From the NCBI GenBank assembly GCA_021776525.1, contig JAJFFT010000004.1, forward strand, positions 904,499-968,498: a DNA stretch of 64,000 nt, read 5' to 3'. The translations under genes were made by a program, and so were the position numbers. The stretch comes from Robiginitomaculum sp. (GTDB lineage: Bacteria; Pseudomonadota; Alphaproteobacteria; Caulobacterales; Maricaulaceae). Under the pieces are notes generated by a model. It was not told the DNA's origin. It searched no databases and worked only from the letters and a program-made list of their open reading frames with translations. Of this stretch, positions 36,694-45,452 are shown piece after piece; within the stretch, counting starts at the first letter, position 1, and each line of letters opens with the position of its first letter.

Positions 36694-37838
36694 TTATTGT
36701 CTGGACGCAGCTTGCGAGTGATCTGAAACTGTTAAGGGGAGAACAGAAATAAATGCCCCGCTGCGCTGTCCATCCACCCATGTCCGCTCTTTCGTGACCA
36801 GAATATTGGCTCCATCAGAGCCTAAATCCCATAAATTACCGCGCAGAAAGGCTGTCACCCCATGGCTTGCGCCAAACGAACGCATACGTCCCCCAAGAGC
36901 GTAGGTGATCCAGGCTTCTCGCTCGCTGAGGCGGGTTTGATCTTTTGGGTTGGCATCGTCAGGCCAACCGGTTGTATAGCCCTGCCAAGGTGTTTCCCAG
37001 ACATTTGAGGGTTGTAAAAATGCGGGCACGGCCATGATCTGCACATTTTGTTCGGCCAATGCTGCATACGTGTCCGGGTGCCAGCTGTCGGCACAAACCA
37101 GAACGCCCAGGCGTCCGTGCTCTGTCTCAAATACGGGCAGACGTTGTGCGGGGGCTGCAGCAGTAAACCCGGCTTCATCGGGAATGGGATGCACTTTGCG
37201 CACCGGTTTTGGGTCAAGCCGTCCATCAGGATGAAAAACAAACCCGGTATTATAAAGGGGCCCTGAACCGGCCATCAAAACGCCGTCTCGGACGTGCGGA
37301 TCCGGCAGAACGATTGACCCGCCGCGATAGTGATAGCGTAGGTTTTGGCGAGGCTTGAGAATATGCCGCTATAATCTGCCGCCATTTGGGCGGCCTGCAT
37401 ACGGAATACGGCGGCGGCAAACTGGTCTTTTTCATTTGATTGACGTAACGCACGCGAGAAGCGGATAGGGTGGCGGGCGATCAACCAGGTCATGGCCGTA
37501 TCTGTCTTTGTCGCGAGGAACCCTCGTGCAGGGGCATTGGCCGCGACCAGCCATGTGCCTATGTGTTCCGGAAACACGACAATAGAGCCAGCGGGCATGG
37601 CCCCATTGTCGCGGGCGGTTTGAAGATAGTTTTGTAAATGATTGCTAAGGTGCTGGGCACTTTGATAGTGCCGCTCATCCAACCAGGGCTGAATGGCCAC
37701 CAGTGCGGGGCCATGAATGCGGGGCAGAGCCTGTTCCAGATGCAGGTCTGTATCAACGGGCAAATTGGCCGGGCGCATAACCAGCATCCAGACAAGGGGC
37801 AGGACAAGCAATAGGCTGAGCAGTAAAGCGATACGCAC
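36694..37838 (-). pseudogene. nitrilase-superfamily (carbon-nitrogen hydrolase) gene with one frameshift
   Basis: Two overlapping open frames encode one protein of about 380 residues. The first starts at 37838 with a signal anchor (LLLSLLLVLPLVWMLVM) and includes the Glu of VVFPEHIGTW. The second includes the Lys of VRKVHPIPDE and the Cys of VLVCADSWHPD, so the complete Glu-Lys-Cys triad is present but split. The frame breaks near 37318-37322 at GGCGGGTC; adding one G gives AAGSIVLPDPHVRDG, which restores the family sequence. It may be a young pseudogene or a homopolymer sequencing error. If intact, it would be a membrane-anchored amidase or nitrilase, upstream of tetR. Confidence 0.75.
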
Positions 37839-37943
37839 TATGATCCCTTTATAATCCCTTTGATGAAGAGGTTCAGATGTTCACTGATTTATTTCGGCTT
37901 TGCAAGGCGACAAAAGCCTTTGGTTCTGTTCGTACATGACTGT

Positions 37944-38543
37944 TCAGTCTCGAAGAAGGCTTTGAATTCTGGCCCGTAAAACGGGAAGAATATCTTTTTC
38001 AAACCATGGGTTTTGTTTAAACCAACGCATGTTACGGGGGCTGGGGTGGGGCAGTGGTAATTGTTCGGGCCAGTAGTCTTCCCAACTTTTGACCGTTTCG
38101 GTGAGGTTCCTTTGCATGACCTTGCCCAAATGCCATTGCAGGGCGTATTGGCCAATCACCAGTGTGGTTTTGATATTTGGCATGAGTGCCAATAATGAGG
38201 CCCGCCACGCCGGCTCACATTCAGATCGGGGGGGTAAATCCCCGGATTTCCCAGTACCCGGAAAGCATAAACCCATTGGCAAAATTGCAATTTTGGTGGC
38301 GTCGTAAAATATCTCTCTGTCAATCCCAAGCCAGGACCGCAACCGGTTGCCAGAAGGGTCGTCAAAGGGGATACCCTTTTCATGTGTTTTGCGGCCGGGT
38401 GCCTGACCGGCAATCAAGACCTTGGCCTTTGGGTTGATCTGCAAGAGCGGTTTTGGGCCAAGTGGCAAGCCATCGCACAAAGTGCAGGCCCGCACCCGGC
38501 TGACGAGCTCTATTACTGTGTCTGGCTGTTGGCTTTGCGGCAT
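37944..38543 (-). CDS. uracil-DNA glycosylase-superfamily protein
   Basis: A 199-residue protein of the UDG superfamily. The N-terminal CTLC resembles the first two cysteines of Fe-S UDGs, but the later pair is not evident. The substrate-loop motif is VLIAGQAPGRKTH (GxAPG), the leaving group motif is PHPSPRN (HPSPRN) and TTLVIGQYALQWHL lies between. The NRLRSWLGI helix is typical of short bacterial members. These proteins excise uracil or related bases, though some are not glycosylases. It is transcribed alone, away from the nitrilase gene. Confidence 0.8.
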   Translation of the reverse strand: MPQSQQPDTVIELVSRVRACTLCDGLPLGPKPLLQINPKAKVLIAGQAPGRKTHEKGIPFDDPSGNRLRSWLGIDREIFYDATKIAILPMGLCFPGTGKSGDLPPRSECEPAWRASLLALMPNIKTTLVIGQYALQWHLGKVMQRNLTETVKSWEDYWPEQLPLPHPSPRNMRWFKQNPWFEKDILPVLRARIQSLLRD

Positions 38544-38577
38544 AATTGGCCCCTAGAAGTAATAAAGGATGAATTGG

Positions 38578-38784
38578 TTATTTATTCTTTCGCTCTCGGT
38601 AATCCATTACAGGCATGCCGCCAATCCCCCAATCTTCCATATCTACTTCGTTAATGATCACAAACGTGGTGGCGGGGTCTTTGCCCAGCACGTCAACAAG
38701 TAGGTTAGTAACACCCTTGATGAGATCAGATTTTTGTTGTGGCGTAACGCCTTCTCGGGTGATTTTTATATTTACATAAGGCAT
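38578..38784 (-). CDS. 4-oxalocrotonate tautomerase-family protein
   Basis: A 68-residue protein beginning MPYVNIKITREG, so Pro1 would be exposed after Met removal as the catalytic base. TPQQKSDLIKGVTNLLVDVL and TTFVIINEVDMEDWGIGG match the family. The DWGIGG extension is typical of the tautomerase branch of about 70 residues. The reaction partner is unknown. It is followed closely upstream by the SnoaL-like gene on the same strand, so they may be co-transcribed. Confidence 0.88.
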   Translation of the reverse strand: MPYVNIKITREGVTPQQKSDLIKGVTNLLVDVLGKDPATTFVIINEVDMEDWGIGGMPVMDYRERKNK

Positions 38785-38799
38785 GACTCTGTGTCTCCT

Positions 38800-39204
38800 T
38801 TATGGGGTGCTTCTCTGTAGAGTGGGTTGAGGTATTGATCGTTCGAAATGGAAGACCTTGGAGATAATTAGCCAGCGGTCACGGACCATTATCAGGGTTA
38901 GAAAATCAGTAAAATTCTTATCGCCAATTGTGCACCTTAGGCGCACGCGCGCGGTCTTTGGTCCGGCAAACTCGATCGAGTCTATATGGTCCTGACGTGG
39001 TTCCTTGCGACTGGCTGGCGAAGGCCGTTTTGCAACAATCGAAAAGTACTCATCCATCGTGTGATGGACGAGCACGTCTTCGGTTGCGCACACATAAATG
39101 GCCTTTTCGTGAAACGCAAAGCGCAGGCGCTTGACGTCACTGTGAAATAAACCATCGCAATACAAGCGTAACGTATCGATAACGGCGTTAAATTGCGTGT
39201 TCAT
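38800..39204 (-). CDS. NTF2/SnoaL-like (lumazine-binding-type) protein
   Basis: A 134-residue cone-fold protein from ATG 39204; a TTG two codons upstream is less likely. Features: TLRLYCDGLFHSDVKRLRFA, FHEKAIYVCA, then a strand pattern ARVRLRCTI and FTDFLTLIMVRDRWLIISKV near the end, as in the putative lumazine-binding/DUF4440-like NTF2 branch. Usually such proteins are ligand-binding or small isomerases. Lies between the tautomerase and GST genes, same strand, probable operon. Function unassigned. Confidence 0.75.
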   Translation of the reverse strand: MNTQFNAVIDTLRLYCDGLFHSDVKRLRFAFHEKAIYVCATEDVLVHHTMDEYFSIVAKRPSPASRKEPRQDHIDSIEFAGPKTARVRLRCTIGDKNFTDFLTLIMVRDRWLIISKVFHFERSIPQPTLQRSTP

Positions 39205-39241
39205 TGCCAAGGCTCCTGAACAAATATGTGTGGTTGGCGGG

Positions 39242-39865
39242 TTATGCCGCGTCTTTGATCAACCCTTCGGCGATCATAGCTTTGCGCACAGCGGGGCGTG
39301 CCTTCATGCGCGCCACAAAGGCTTTGACATTGGGCCAACGTCCCAAATCAATGTTGGTGGGCGCAGTCCACGTTGCCACAACAAATGTGTACAAGTCAGC
39401 GACACTGAAATTGCGACCCAGAAGGTATTCGCGGCCATCTGAAAGCAGATCTTCAATATAGCCCATGCGCCGGTCAATCTTAGCCAGAACAGCGTCCCTG
39501 GCAGCACCTTCTGGTGGGGTGTTGGAAAAAAGAGGGCTAAAGGATTTGTGCAGCTCGGATGCCGTAAAGCTCAAATATTGTAGCATACGCGTACGTTCCA
39601 GCGTTGCTTGTGCGGGGGCCAGCCCGGCATTTGGGTTTTGGTCGGCAATGTATTGCAAAATTGCCGGGACTTCTGTCAATATCTCATCGTCGCTGAGGGC
39701 AAGTGCCGGCACATATCCATTGGGATTGATTGTGGAATAATCTTGGCCCGAGCGGGTTGTCTGGGTTTGTACATCAACCAACTCAATAGAAAAGTCTTCG
39801 CCTGCTTCAGTTAGGGCGATATGGACGGCCAGGGAACATGAGCCGGGTTTGTAATAGAGTTTCAT
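39242..39865 (-). CDS. glutathione S-transferase
   Basis: A 207-residue cytosolic GST from ATG 39865 (MKLYYKPGSCSLAVHIALTE). The thioredoxin-like N-domain has the beta/theta-type start YKPGSCSLA, cis-Pro in GYVPAL and EVPAILQYIAD; the C-domain has LLGRNFSVADLYTF. A larger open frame extends upstream but only into nonhomologous residues and past the divergent promoter. The beta-class PGSCS motif provides a Cys near the glutathione thiol. It is divergent from an HxlR regulator that likely controls it. Confidence 0.92.
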   Translation of the reverse strand: MKLYYKPGSCSLAVHIALTEAGEDFSIELVDVQTQTTRSGQDYSTINPNGYVPALALSDDEILTEVPAILQYIADQNPNAGLAPAQATLERTRMLQYLSFTASELHKSFSPLFSNTPPEGAARDAVLAKIDRRMGYIEDLLSDGREYLLGRNFSVADLYTFVVATWTAPTNIDLGRWPNVKAFVARMKARPAVRKAMIAEGLIKDAA

Positions 39866-39939
39866 CACTCTCTCCTGTGCTTTCACATAACCATTTACGT
39901 GAAGCCAAGATTTAAGGATGTCGATTTCATTTGTAACCC

Positions 39940-39958
39940 TGGTATGCATAAGATACCA
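39940..39958. promoter_or_regulatory. inverted repeat, candidate HxlR operator
   Basis: TGGTAT-N7-ATACCA has perfect 6-bp arms and lies between the divergent GST and HxlR start codons. A looser GTAACC...GGTAAC pair surrounds it. Either could bind the adjacent HxlR protein and affect both promoters. Confidence 0.45.
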
Positions 39959-39995
39959 AATTATTGAGTTTCCTCTAGGTAACCAAAGGTAAGTC

Positions 39996-40367
39996 ATGGC
40001 TCTCAGAATGAGAAAAAACCAAAGCCCGCCGCATCCATACCCGTGTCCTTTGACAGAGTGTATGCGTATTATCGGCGGGGCCTGGACACCCAATATTCTA
40101 TGGAATCTGCGCGGCGGTCCAAGGCGCTTTAGCGAGTTAAAATCCGATATACCCAACGTATCGTCAAAGGTACTGACCACACGCCTGCGGGAATTAGAAA
40201 CAAAACATGTGTTGATCCGCGAGGTCAAACCAACGTCACCACCATCTGTGGAATATTCATTATCAGAGTTTGGTGAAGAGCTGATCCCGGCCATTGAGGC
40301 CATAGCTGCGGTTGGCCATAAGATCAAACGTAGCCGAAAAAATAATCATACACCTGCCCTCGATTGA
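39996..40367 (+). CDS. HxlR-family transcriptional regulator
   Basis: A 123-residue winged-helix regulator. Typical elements are CPLTECMRIIGGAWTPNILW (including a conserved Cys, a redox or electrophile sensor in several HxlR proteins), GGPRRFSELKSDIPNVSSKV and LTTRLRELE, and YSLSEFGEEL. Divergent from the glutathione S-transferase gene, implying control of that gene in response to electrophiles or oxidants. The downstream region is the left end of the integrated element. Confidence 0.92.
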   Translation: MALRMRKNQSPPHPYPCPLTECMRIIGGAWTPNILWNLRGGPRRFSELKSDIPNVSSKVLTTRLRELETKHVLIREVKPTSPPSVEYSLSEFGEELIPAIEAIAAVGHKIKRSRKNNHTPALD

Positions 40368-40399
40368 GGGGGCATTGCATAGCAGAATAAGAGGGGTAG

Positions 40400-40413
40400 T
40401 GGCGGAGAGGAAG
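40400..40413 (+). repeat. attL: displaced copy of the tRNA-Ser 3' end
   Basis: TGGCGGAGAGGAAG equals the 3'-terminal CCA, acceptor strand and first T-stem bases of tRNA-Ser(GCT) at 46818-46831. Homology ends at the next base, as expected for an integrase crossover scar. Confidence 0.85.
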
Positions 40414-40547
40414 TCCGCCATATATGTGTTCATGATCTCCCGTGGTTGCCCATAAAAACGTTATTATATAAGCGATATTCCATAGTTCCAACCATGTCCT
40501 TGTTCAGCACTGTACGCTTGCGTTCCCATAAAACCGCGTTATTATTT

Positions 40548-40565
40548 GGTAACGGTTATGGTAAC
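40548..40565 (+). repeat. sub-terminal arm-like repeat, left
   Basis: GGTAACGGTTATGGTAAC, internally built from GGTAAC-GGTTAT-GGTAAC, recurs with one mismatch at 46758-46775 in the same orientation. Both lie inside the element between att core and first gene. This is the expected place for integrase arm-type sites. Confidence 0.55.
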
Positions 40566-40578
40566 GAAGGGGTTATGG

Positions 40579-41826
40579 ATGCCCAAGAAACTCAGCAATG
40601 CCTTAAAGCCAATGCAGGTAAAAACCCTTCCGCACGGTCGGCATACCGATGGCGGCGGTCTGCAATTACTGGTCAAGAAAAGCGGGGCGCGGTCTTGGGT
40701 GTTTAGGTTCATGCTGGACGGCAAGTCCCGCGATATTGGACTGGGAGCAGCAAACGGGCCGGACGCTATTACGCTGGCCGATGCCAGAGACAAGGCAATT
40801 GATTTGCGACGGCAGGTACGCTCTGGCATTGACCCTATGCTTGAACGGGCCAGATTGGCCGCTGAGGGCGAAGCCAAGGCTCAGGCGGCGCAGATTGCCG
40901 GAATTACCTTCAGGGCCTCTGCAGAGGCGTTTATTGAGGCGCACAGCGACCGCTGGAGCAATGCCAAGCACCGGGCGCAATGGCGATCAACGCTGAAAAC
41001 CTATGCTTACCCGGTCATGGGTGATTTGTCGGTTGGTGATATAAAAACAGAGCATGTTTTAGAAGTTCTGGAGCCTATTTGGAAAACCATACCTGAAACT
41101 GCAAGCCGGGTGCGTGGCCGGATTGAAAACATACTGGACGCCGCCAAGGTACGCGGACACCGCCAAGGTGAAAACCCGGCACGCTGGCGCGGTCATCTTA
41201 AACACATCCTACCAGCACGCTCACCAGAATCACGCGGCCACCATCGCGCTTTGCCTTTTGATGGCATACCTGCCTTTGTAGCCGCTTTGCAAACAAGGAA
41301 AGCCATGGCCGCACTGGCGCTGGAGTTTGCCATATTGAATGTTGCCAGAACTGGCGAAGTTATTAAAGCAACTTGGGATCAAGTAGATTTGCAAAAGGCG
41401 ATCTGGACCATTCCAGCGCGAAATATGAAAAACCGAAAACAACACCGCATTCCCCTTTCCAGCCGGTCCATTGATATTCTGAACACCACAAGGGCACTGG
41501 GCGGTGATTATCTGTTTGCAGGAGACAAGGGCGGCGGGTTATCGAATATGGCCATGTTACAGCTGGTCAAACGAATGGAGGCAGATTCTACTGTGCATGG
41601 ATTACGCAGCAGTTTCAAAGACTGGGCTTCGGAAACTACAGGGTTCAGCAACATGGTCAGCGAAATGGCCCTAGCGCACACCATCGCCAATCAGGCCGAA
41701 GCAGCCTACCGGCGCGGCGATCTGTTCGACAAAAGGCGCAAACTCATGGAGGCATGGGCGCGCTATTGCACCAGCCCGGTTGCTGAAAAGGATAATGTTA
41801 CCCCGATCAGGGCGGGCAGTGCTTGA
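40579..41826 (+). CDS. int: tyrosine recombinase/integrase with DUF4102-type arm-binding domain
   Basis: A 415-residue integrase. ATG 40579 (MPKKLSNALKPMQVKTL) is chosen because GAAGGGG lies six bases upstream; earlier in-frame starts would translate through the arm-like repeat. The N-terminal domain (HTDGGGLQLLVKKSGARSWV, RDIGLGAANGPDAITLADAR) is the DUF4102 arm-binding type of P4-like integrases that use tRNA genes. A SAM-like core-binding domain follows. Catalytic residues are Arg in NVARTGEVI, HxxR in HGLRSSFKDWA, His in LAHTIANQ and Tyr in AAYRRGDL. It stands next to attL. Confidence 0.95.
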   Translation: MPKKLSNALKPMQVKTLPHGRHTDGGGLQLLVKKSGARSWVFRFMLDGKSRDIGLGAANGPDAITLADARDKAIDLRRQVRSGIDPMLERARLAAEGEAKAQAAQIAGITFRASAEAFIEAHSDRWSNAKHRAQWRSTLKTYAYPVMGDLSVGDIKTEHVLEVLEPIWKTIPETASRVRGRIENILDAAKVRGHRQGENPARWRGHLKHILPARSPESRGHHRALPFDGIPAFVAALQTRKAMAALALEFAILNVARTGEVIKATWDQVDLQKAIWTIPARNMKNRKQHRIPLSSRSIDILNTTRALGGDYLFAGDKGGGLSNMAMLQLVKRMEADSTVHGLRSSFKDWASETTGFSNMVSEMALAHTIANQAEAAYRRGDLFDKRRKLMEAWARYCTSPVAEKDNVTPIRAGSA

Positions 41827-41997
41827 GTAGTGCAGGGCCATTTATTCGGGCGGCCCTTCATTCCATTGGAAAACCACACTTGCCTTGGGGCAATGCAGAG
41901 CCAATATCTACTATGACGGGGATAGGCAGGCCAGCCGACAAACGCGAATCCCACGCGCTTCCCCGCTTTCACTTGGGAGCCGCAAGGGAGGCGGGAT

Positions 41998-43188
41998 ATG
42001 GCGCAAGCTAGACCCGACAATACATCAAAATTGACGCCTATAAATGAGGCACGATTAGAGCTTTTTCTTTTAGTAAAAGAAAACCTACAAGCCGATGACC
42101 CTGCGCCATGGCGTAAAGTGAACCAACAAGAAATTGACTGGAATGCACGCGGTGATGCGGATGGCTATACGCTAGGCGTAAAACAAAACACATTGGCAAT
42201 GGGCCTCATGAAACGCGCCCTTTTGCTCGGCGATCTAACAGCATGCTATTATGAAGATGGGCAGGAACATGATCTGCCAGCTTGGATTTGGGAAGAAGTA
42301 CGCGGCATTGATGCCTCAATATTGGCAATCAATCCTCTGTTGCCTGATCAATGGTGGAGCCTGTCTGGCAGGAAGATTTACCTTGGCAAAGATGCGCTGC
42401 GTCAATGGCTCAAATCCATAAACTGGAAAGCAATTGAGCGTTCACCAGACATGCCAGCTCCATTTGATGTTGCAGACAAACCATTATTGATCACAGTGCG
42501 GGATTTGCCAAGCAGGGTATATGTTTCATTGACAGAGGCGATGAGTTGGGTGGCCTTTGGAATGTCGCTTGATCATATGCGCCTTGAATATGCTTCAGTG
42601 GGTTATGATTCTGAGAGAGAATTGTTGGGGTCCAAGTGGCAGGAAAAACTCAAAGATGCGCTGAACCGACTTATTGAAAAGGGCTTGTCAGGCGAGGTTG
42701 GGTTTGTCGGCAAATATGTTGATCATATGATTGATCATGGTCAGGCGGCACGCTCTGAGAGCGCAAATATTGAGCCTCTAAAACTCAATGATTATGCGAA
42801 ATACGACAGCCATACGGGCGGTTTGCAGTTTGGGAATGGTCTGGCCTGGATACAGGAAGGGGATCACTCGTATTTGGTACCAAGTGCACGGGATGACGGC
42901 TTTCGCGATGTGAAGGTGAAACGCGAGGGTTTGATGCGTGAATTTTCGAATAGCAGCCGCGATTCAAAACCAAAGAAAAAAAGGGGTCGAAAAAAAGGCA
43001 ATGGATCAATGGACATTGCAGATGAGCCGTTCATTCAAAAAATGCGCGTTCTAATTGAAAGCGGCGAGGCCAATTCCCCCCATGGAGCCGCTGTCATGGT
43101 TGCGCCAAAGGCAAAGGGAGCAAGTGAAGCAAGCACTATAACCCGATTGGCAAAGCGGTATCGTGATCAGAGTAAAAATTGGAGTTAA
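41998..43188 (+). CDS. element-borne hypothetical protein with basic region
   Basis: A 396-residue protein after a strong GGAGGCGGG site. The body has no motif I can name (WIWEEVRGIDASILAINPLL, DKPLLITVRDLPSRVYVSLT, EAMSWVAFG). Near residue 315 there is a lysine/arginine cluster (SKPKKKRGRKKGNGS), like an AT-hook or DNA-binding linker, followed by a short helical domain ending RYRDQSKNWS that resembles a small helix-turn-helix. It may be a DNA-binding or control protein of the element. The gene is less GC-rich than its surroundings. Confidence 0.6.
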   Translation: MAQARPDNTSKLTPINEARLELFLLVKENLQADDPAPWRKVNQQEIDWNARGDADGYTLGVKQNTLAMGLMKRALLLGDLTACYYEDGQEHDLPAWIWEEVRGIDASILAINPLLPDQWWSLSGRKIYLGKDALRQWLKSINWKAIERSPDMPAPFDVADKPLLITVRDLPSRVYVSLTEAMSWVAFGMSLDHMRLEYASVGYDSERELLGSKWQEKLKDALNRLIEKGLSGEVGFVGKYVDHMIDHGQAARSESANIEPLKLNDYAKYDSHTGGLQFGNGLAWIQEGDHSYLVPSARDDGFRDVKVKREGLMREFSNSSRDSKPKKKRGRKKGNGSMDIADEPFIQKMRVLIESGEANSPHGAAVMVAPKAKGASEASTITRLAKRYRDQSKNWS

Positions 43189-43305
43189 ATAGAGCGTAAT
43201 AAATTCGCTCCGAACTTCTCTATTTAACTTTGATGCATGGCGTAATGTAGCCGCCTAAATACCCTCCCGACCGCACACATTCTGTTTGCGGACTAGGAGA
43301 AAGAC

Positions 43306-43515
43306 ATGCAACCCCAAGCATTAATACTAGAACAGCAGACCAGCCCGGTTCTTGCCTATAGCGTCAATGACGCCTGCCGCATATCCAGTTTGGGCAGGAC
43401 TTCGATTTACGCCCTGATAGCGGCAGGCAAGCTGCAAATTCGCAAAGTCGGCAAACGAACCTTGATCCCGGCAGAGAGCCTGCAACGGCTTATCAATGAG
43501 GGGGTGAAAATATGA
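43306..43515 (+). CDS. AlpA/excisionase-like helix-turn-helix protein
   Basis: A 69-residue protein after AGGAGAAAGAC. The SVNDACRISSLGRTSIYALI and KVGKRTLIPAESLQRL segments are the HTH_17/MerR-like pattern of AlpA and excisionase proteins. In P4-like elements such proteins activate integrase expression or act in excision. ATGA overlap with the next gene. First gene of a co-directional group of five overlapping genes. Confidence 0.85.
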   Translation: MQPQALILEQQTSPVLAYSVNDACRISSLGRTSIYALIAAGKLQIRKVGKRTLIPAESLQRLINEGVKI

Positions 43516-43814
43516 CCCCGAAAAAGCCAAACCCCGCCGTGCAGGGCGGGGCAGGACGTGAATTGCATGGCAGCGCATCACTACCCCCTGATAACCCAAA
43601 CACTCGGGAAACGCAACAGAGGCCATTCCTGACCCATCGCAGTGCAGCACTGGCCTTGTTGAATGATTATCCTTCTTTGTCACTCAAGGAAGCAGGGTTT
43701 TTAGGGCATGTTGCGGTCACGCCCATGTTATCCGAAAAGCAGGCGCATTGGCTGGATAAATTACTAGTCAAGCACAAATTGCCAGCCTTGGCAAAGGGGC
43801 AAGGCCATGGATGA
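43512..43814 (+). CDS. element-borne 100-residue protein, unknown
   Basis: A short protein with a Pro/Asn-rich N-terminus (TPKKPNPAVQGGAG) and a helical C-terminal half (ALALLNDYPSLSLKEAGFLG, MLSEKQAHWLDKLLVKHKLP). It overlaps both neighbours and is thus translationally coupled between the AlpA-like and winged-helix genes. I recognise no family; the C-terminal half resembles a small helical DNA- or protein-binding module. Confidence 0.55.
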   Translation: MTPKKPNPAVQGGAGRELHGSASLPPDNPNTRETQQRPFLTHRSAALALLNDYPSLSLKEAGFLGHVAVTPMLSEKQAHWLDKLLVKHKLPALAKGQGHG

Positions 43815-44127
43815 TCGCGCAAAGGCATATCCAAACGCACCGGGTCACAGGGGTATTGACACGTCGATTGAGGCGGCGGCGGTAATAGCCCCAAAACTGG
43901 GCCGATTGCAGGCATTGACCTTGCAAGCGATCCGTCTTGCTGGATGCACTGGCATAACCGCCCATGAGCTTTGCGACCGGCTTAAGATGGAACGAACCTC
44001 CATACAGCCCCGTATCAGCGAATTACGGCGCAAGGGCCTGATAACGGACAGCAAAATGCGCAGGCGCAATGCCAGTCGCGTCAGTGCGATTGTCTGGGTT
44101 GCAGGGGGTGAAAATGCCCGGATTTAA
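43807..44127 (+). CDS. winged-helix protein of the element
   Basis: A 106-residue protein with a winged helix-turn-helix: LQALTLQAIRLAGCTGITAH, ELCDRLKMERTSIQPRISEL, RRKGLITDSKMRRR. The basic wing and the QPRISELRRKG helix are typical of DNA-binding regulators or replication-associated wHTH proteins. It overlaps the previous gene by 8 bases and the HUH protein gene by 14, so it may work with the replication protein. Confidence 0.7.
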   Translation: MDDRAKAYPNAPGHRGIDTSIEAAAVIAPKLGRLQALTLQAIRLAGCTGITAHELCDRLKMERTSIQPRISELRRKGLITDSKMRRRNASRVSAIVWVAGGENARI

Positions 44128-44983
44128 CGCCCGGATTGAACCTTGTTTGAATCTTCACCGGAATGTCAGTTTCAGTGAAGTTTCAAACTATGGGGCATAT
44201 AGCGAATGCCATAAAAAACAGTCGCTTGCGCAAACTGGCACGCTTCATGCTATTAAATACCCTAATATAAGTGTGCCACCATATTCCCCTCACACGCCAA
44301 CAGAGCGGGGTGGTGCCCGCAATCTGGCAAGTAACACAACAGACGCATTGAGCGTTCCCCATGTCGGCAAACTGATTGCGGCAACAGCCTTTGCCAGCCA
44401 TATAGGCCTGCCCTTCACCCGGTTTATTACCATTCACTGGGAAAAGGCGGGAATCCCCTTGGAAGGCATTGTGAAGGCGACCGGTCGCTATATTGATTTG
44501 CTGACCAAGGCGCAGGCGCGACATGGCCATGAAACAGCTTTGGCCTGGGTGCAGGAAGGTGGACACGGCAAAGGCGGACATGTTCATATTATGGCCCATG
44601 TCCGGGCTTGCATGGTCAAACACATTAGCGGCTTAAACCGTAAATGGTTGCGGCTTATTACCGGCCAGCCTTATGTGGCGAGCGTGATTGATAGCAGGTC
44701 TATTGGTGGGCGGCTTAATATCGAAAACAGCAACCCCGCCACGCATCAATCAAATTTACAAGGTACGTTGGATTACGTATTGAAAGGCGCAAATGCCAAG
44801 GCTGTTAAACAATTTGGCCTTACCCTGATTGAGGATGGCGGCGTTTGTATCGGCAAACGGTGCGGCATGTCGCAAAACATTGGCCCCAAGGCCCAGTCCC
44901 GCACTCAGGCATGGCAGGCATTGCAAAGAGAGACAGGGCCAACGGGTTTATTGCCAGCACTTATTACACGGGGAGACCAATGA
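44114..44983 (+). CDS. HUH replication-initiator-like protein
   Basis: A 289-residue protein from ATG 44114 (GGGGTGA eight bases upstream). It has the order of HUH Rep motifs: motif 1 in LPFTRFITIHWEKAGI, the metal-binding HUH in GGHGKGGHVHIMAHV, and a candidate catalytic Tyr region in LQGTLDYVLKGANAK with a Lys nearby. HUH proteins nick DNA at an origin and stay covalently bound by the Tyr. This supports rolling-circle-type replication of the excised circle. Only one Tyr is evident, as in relaxase-like or plasmid Rep proteins. Family placement is inferred from motif pattern. Confidence 0.65.
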   Translation: MPGFNARIEPCLNLHRNVSFSEVSNYGAYSECHKKQSLAQTGTLHAIKYPNISVPPYSPHTPTERGGARNLASNTTDALSVPHVGKLIAATAFASHIGLPFTRFITIHWEKAGIPLEGIVKATGRYIDLLTKAQARHGHETALAWVQEGGHGKGGHVHIMAHVRACMVKHISGLNRKWLRLITGQPYVASVIDSRSIGGRLNIENSNPATHQSNLQGTLDYVLKGANAKAVKQFGLTLIEDGGVCIGKRCGMSQNIGPKAQSRTQAWQALQRETGPTGLLPALITRGDQ

Positions 44984-45240
44984 GCGAAGGCTTGCCTTTA
45001 GTCATTATGCGGGTGCGTCGCTCAGCCCGTGTGTCGGTACAGATCAAGCTAACCGTGTTCAAAGGCCAGCCAATACTGGAAGTGCGCAATTATTGGCGGG
45101 AAAAGGACGGGAGTTGGCGGGCAACGCGCAAAGGCCTCTCATTAGGCGTGAAGCATATTCCTGCGCTGGCGGATGCCTTGGCTCAGGCTGAGACTATAGC
45201 GCGATCTATGGGCTTGTTGCCAAACAATGATGGCGGTTAA
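44980..45240 (+). CDS. PC4/p15-like ssDNA-binding protein
   Basis: An 86-residue protein from ATG 44980, which overlaps the HUH gene stop by ATGA. The segment VQIKLTVFKGQPILEVRNYW and the turn EKDGSWRATRKGLSL with the following helix (ALADALAQAETIARSM) match the transcriptional coactivator p15 (PC4) domain, a small ssDNA-binding fold. A PC4-like protein coupled to a Rep protein would fit protection of single-stranded replication intermediates. A GC-rich alternating tract lies downstream (45265-45290). Confidence 0.7.
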   Translation: MSEGLPLVIMRVRRSARVSVQIKLTVFKGQPILEVRNYWREKDGSWRATRKGLSLGVKHIPALADALAQAETIARSMGLLPNNDGG

Positions 45241-45452
45241 GAGGTTTTGCACGATCCTTTTTTACGCGCACTACGCGCGCGCGTATAAAGGCCATCTCTG
45301 TGAATAGGTGCTATATAACAATATGTTGGTAATGGATTATGGAATAAGTTTGAAGTTTTCAAAATCGGTAAAAATGTCAAATTTAAAACTTGCCATCCTC
45401 GCAATGCCTCTTGGATATGGCCCGAAGGCGTTATAGCTTTTCAAGTGTGTTG

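Noticed and set aside
39866..40327. Upstream extension of the GST frame
   Set aside because: It would run antisense through the divergent HxlR gene and its operator; the GST homology starts at MKLYYKPGSCS.
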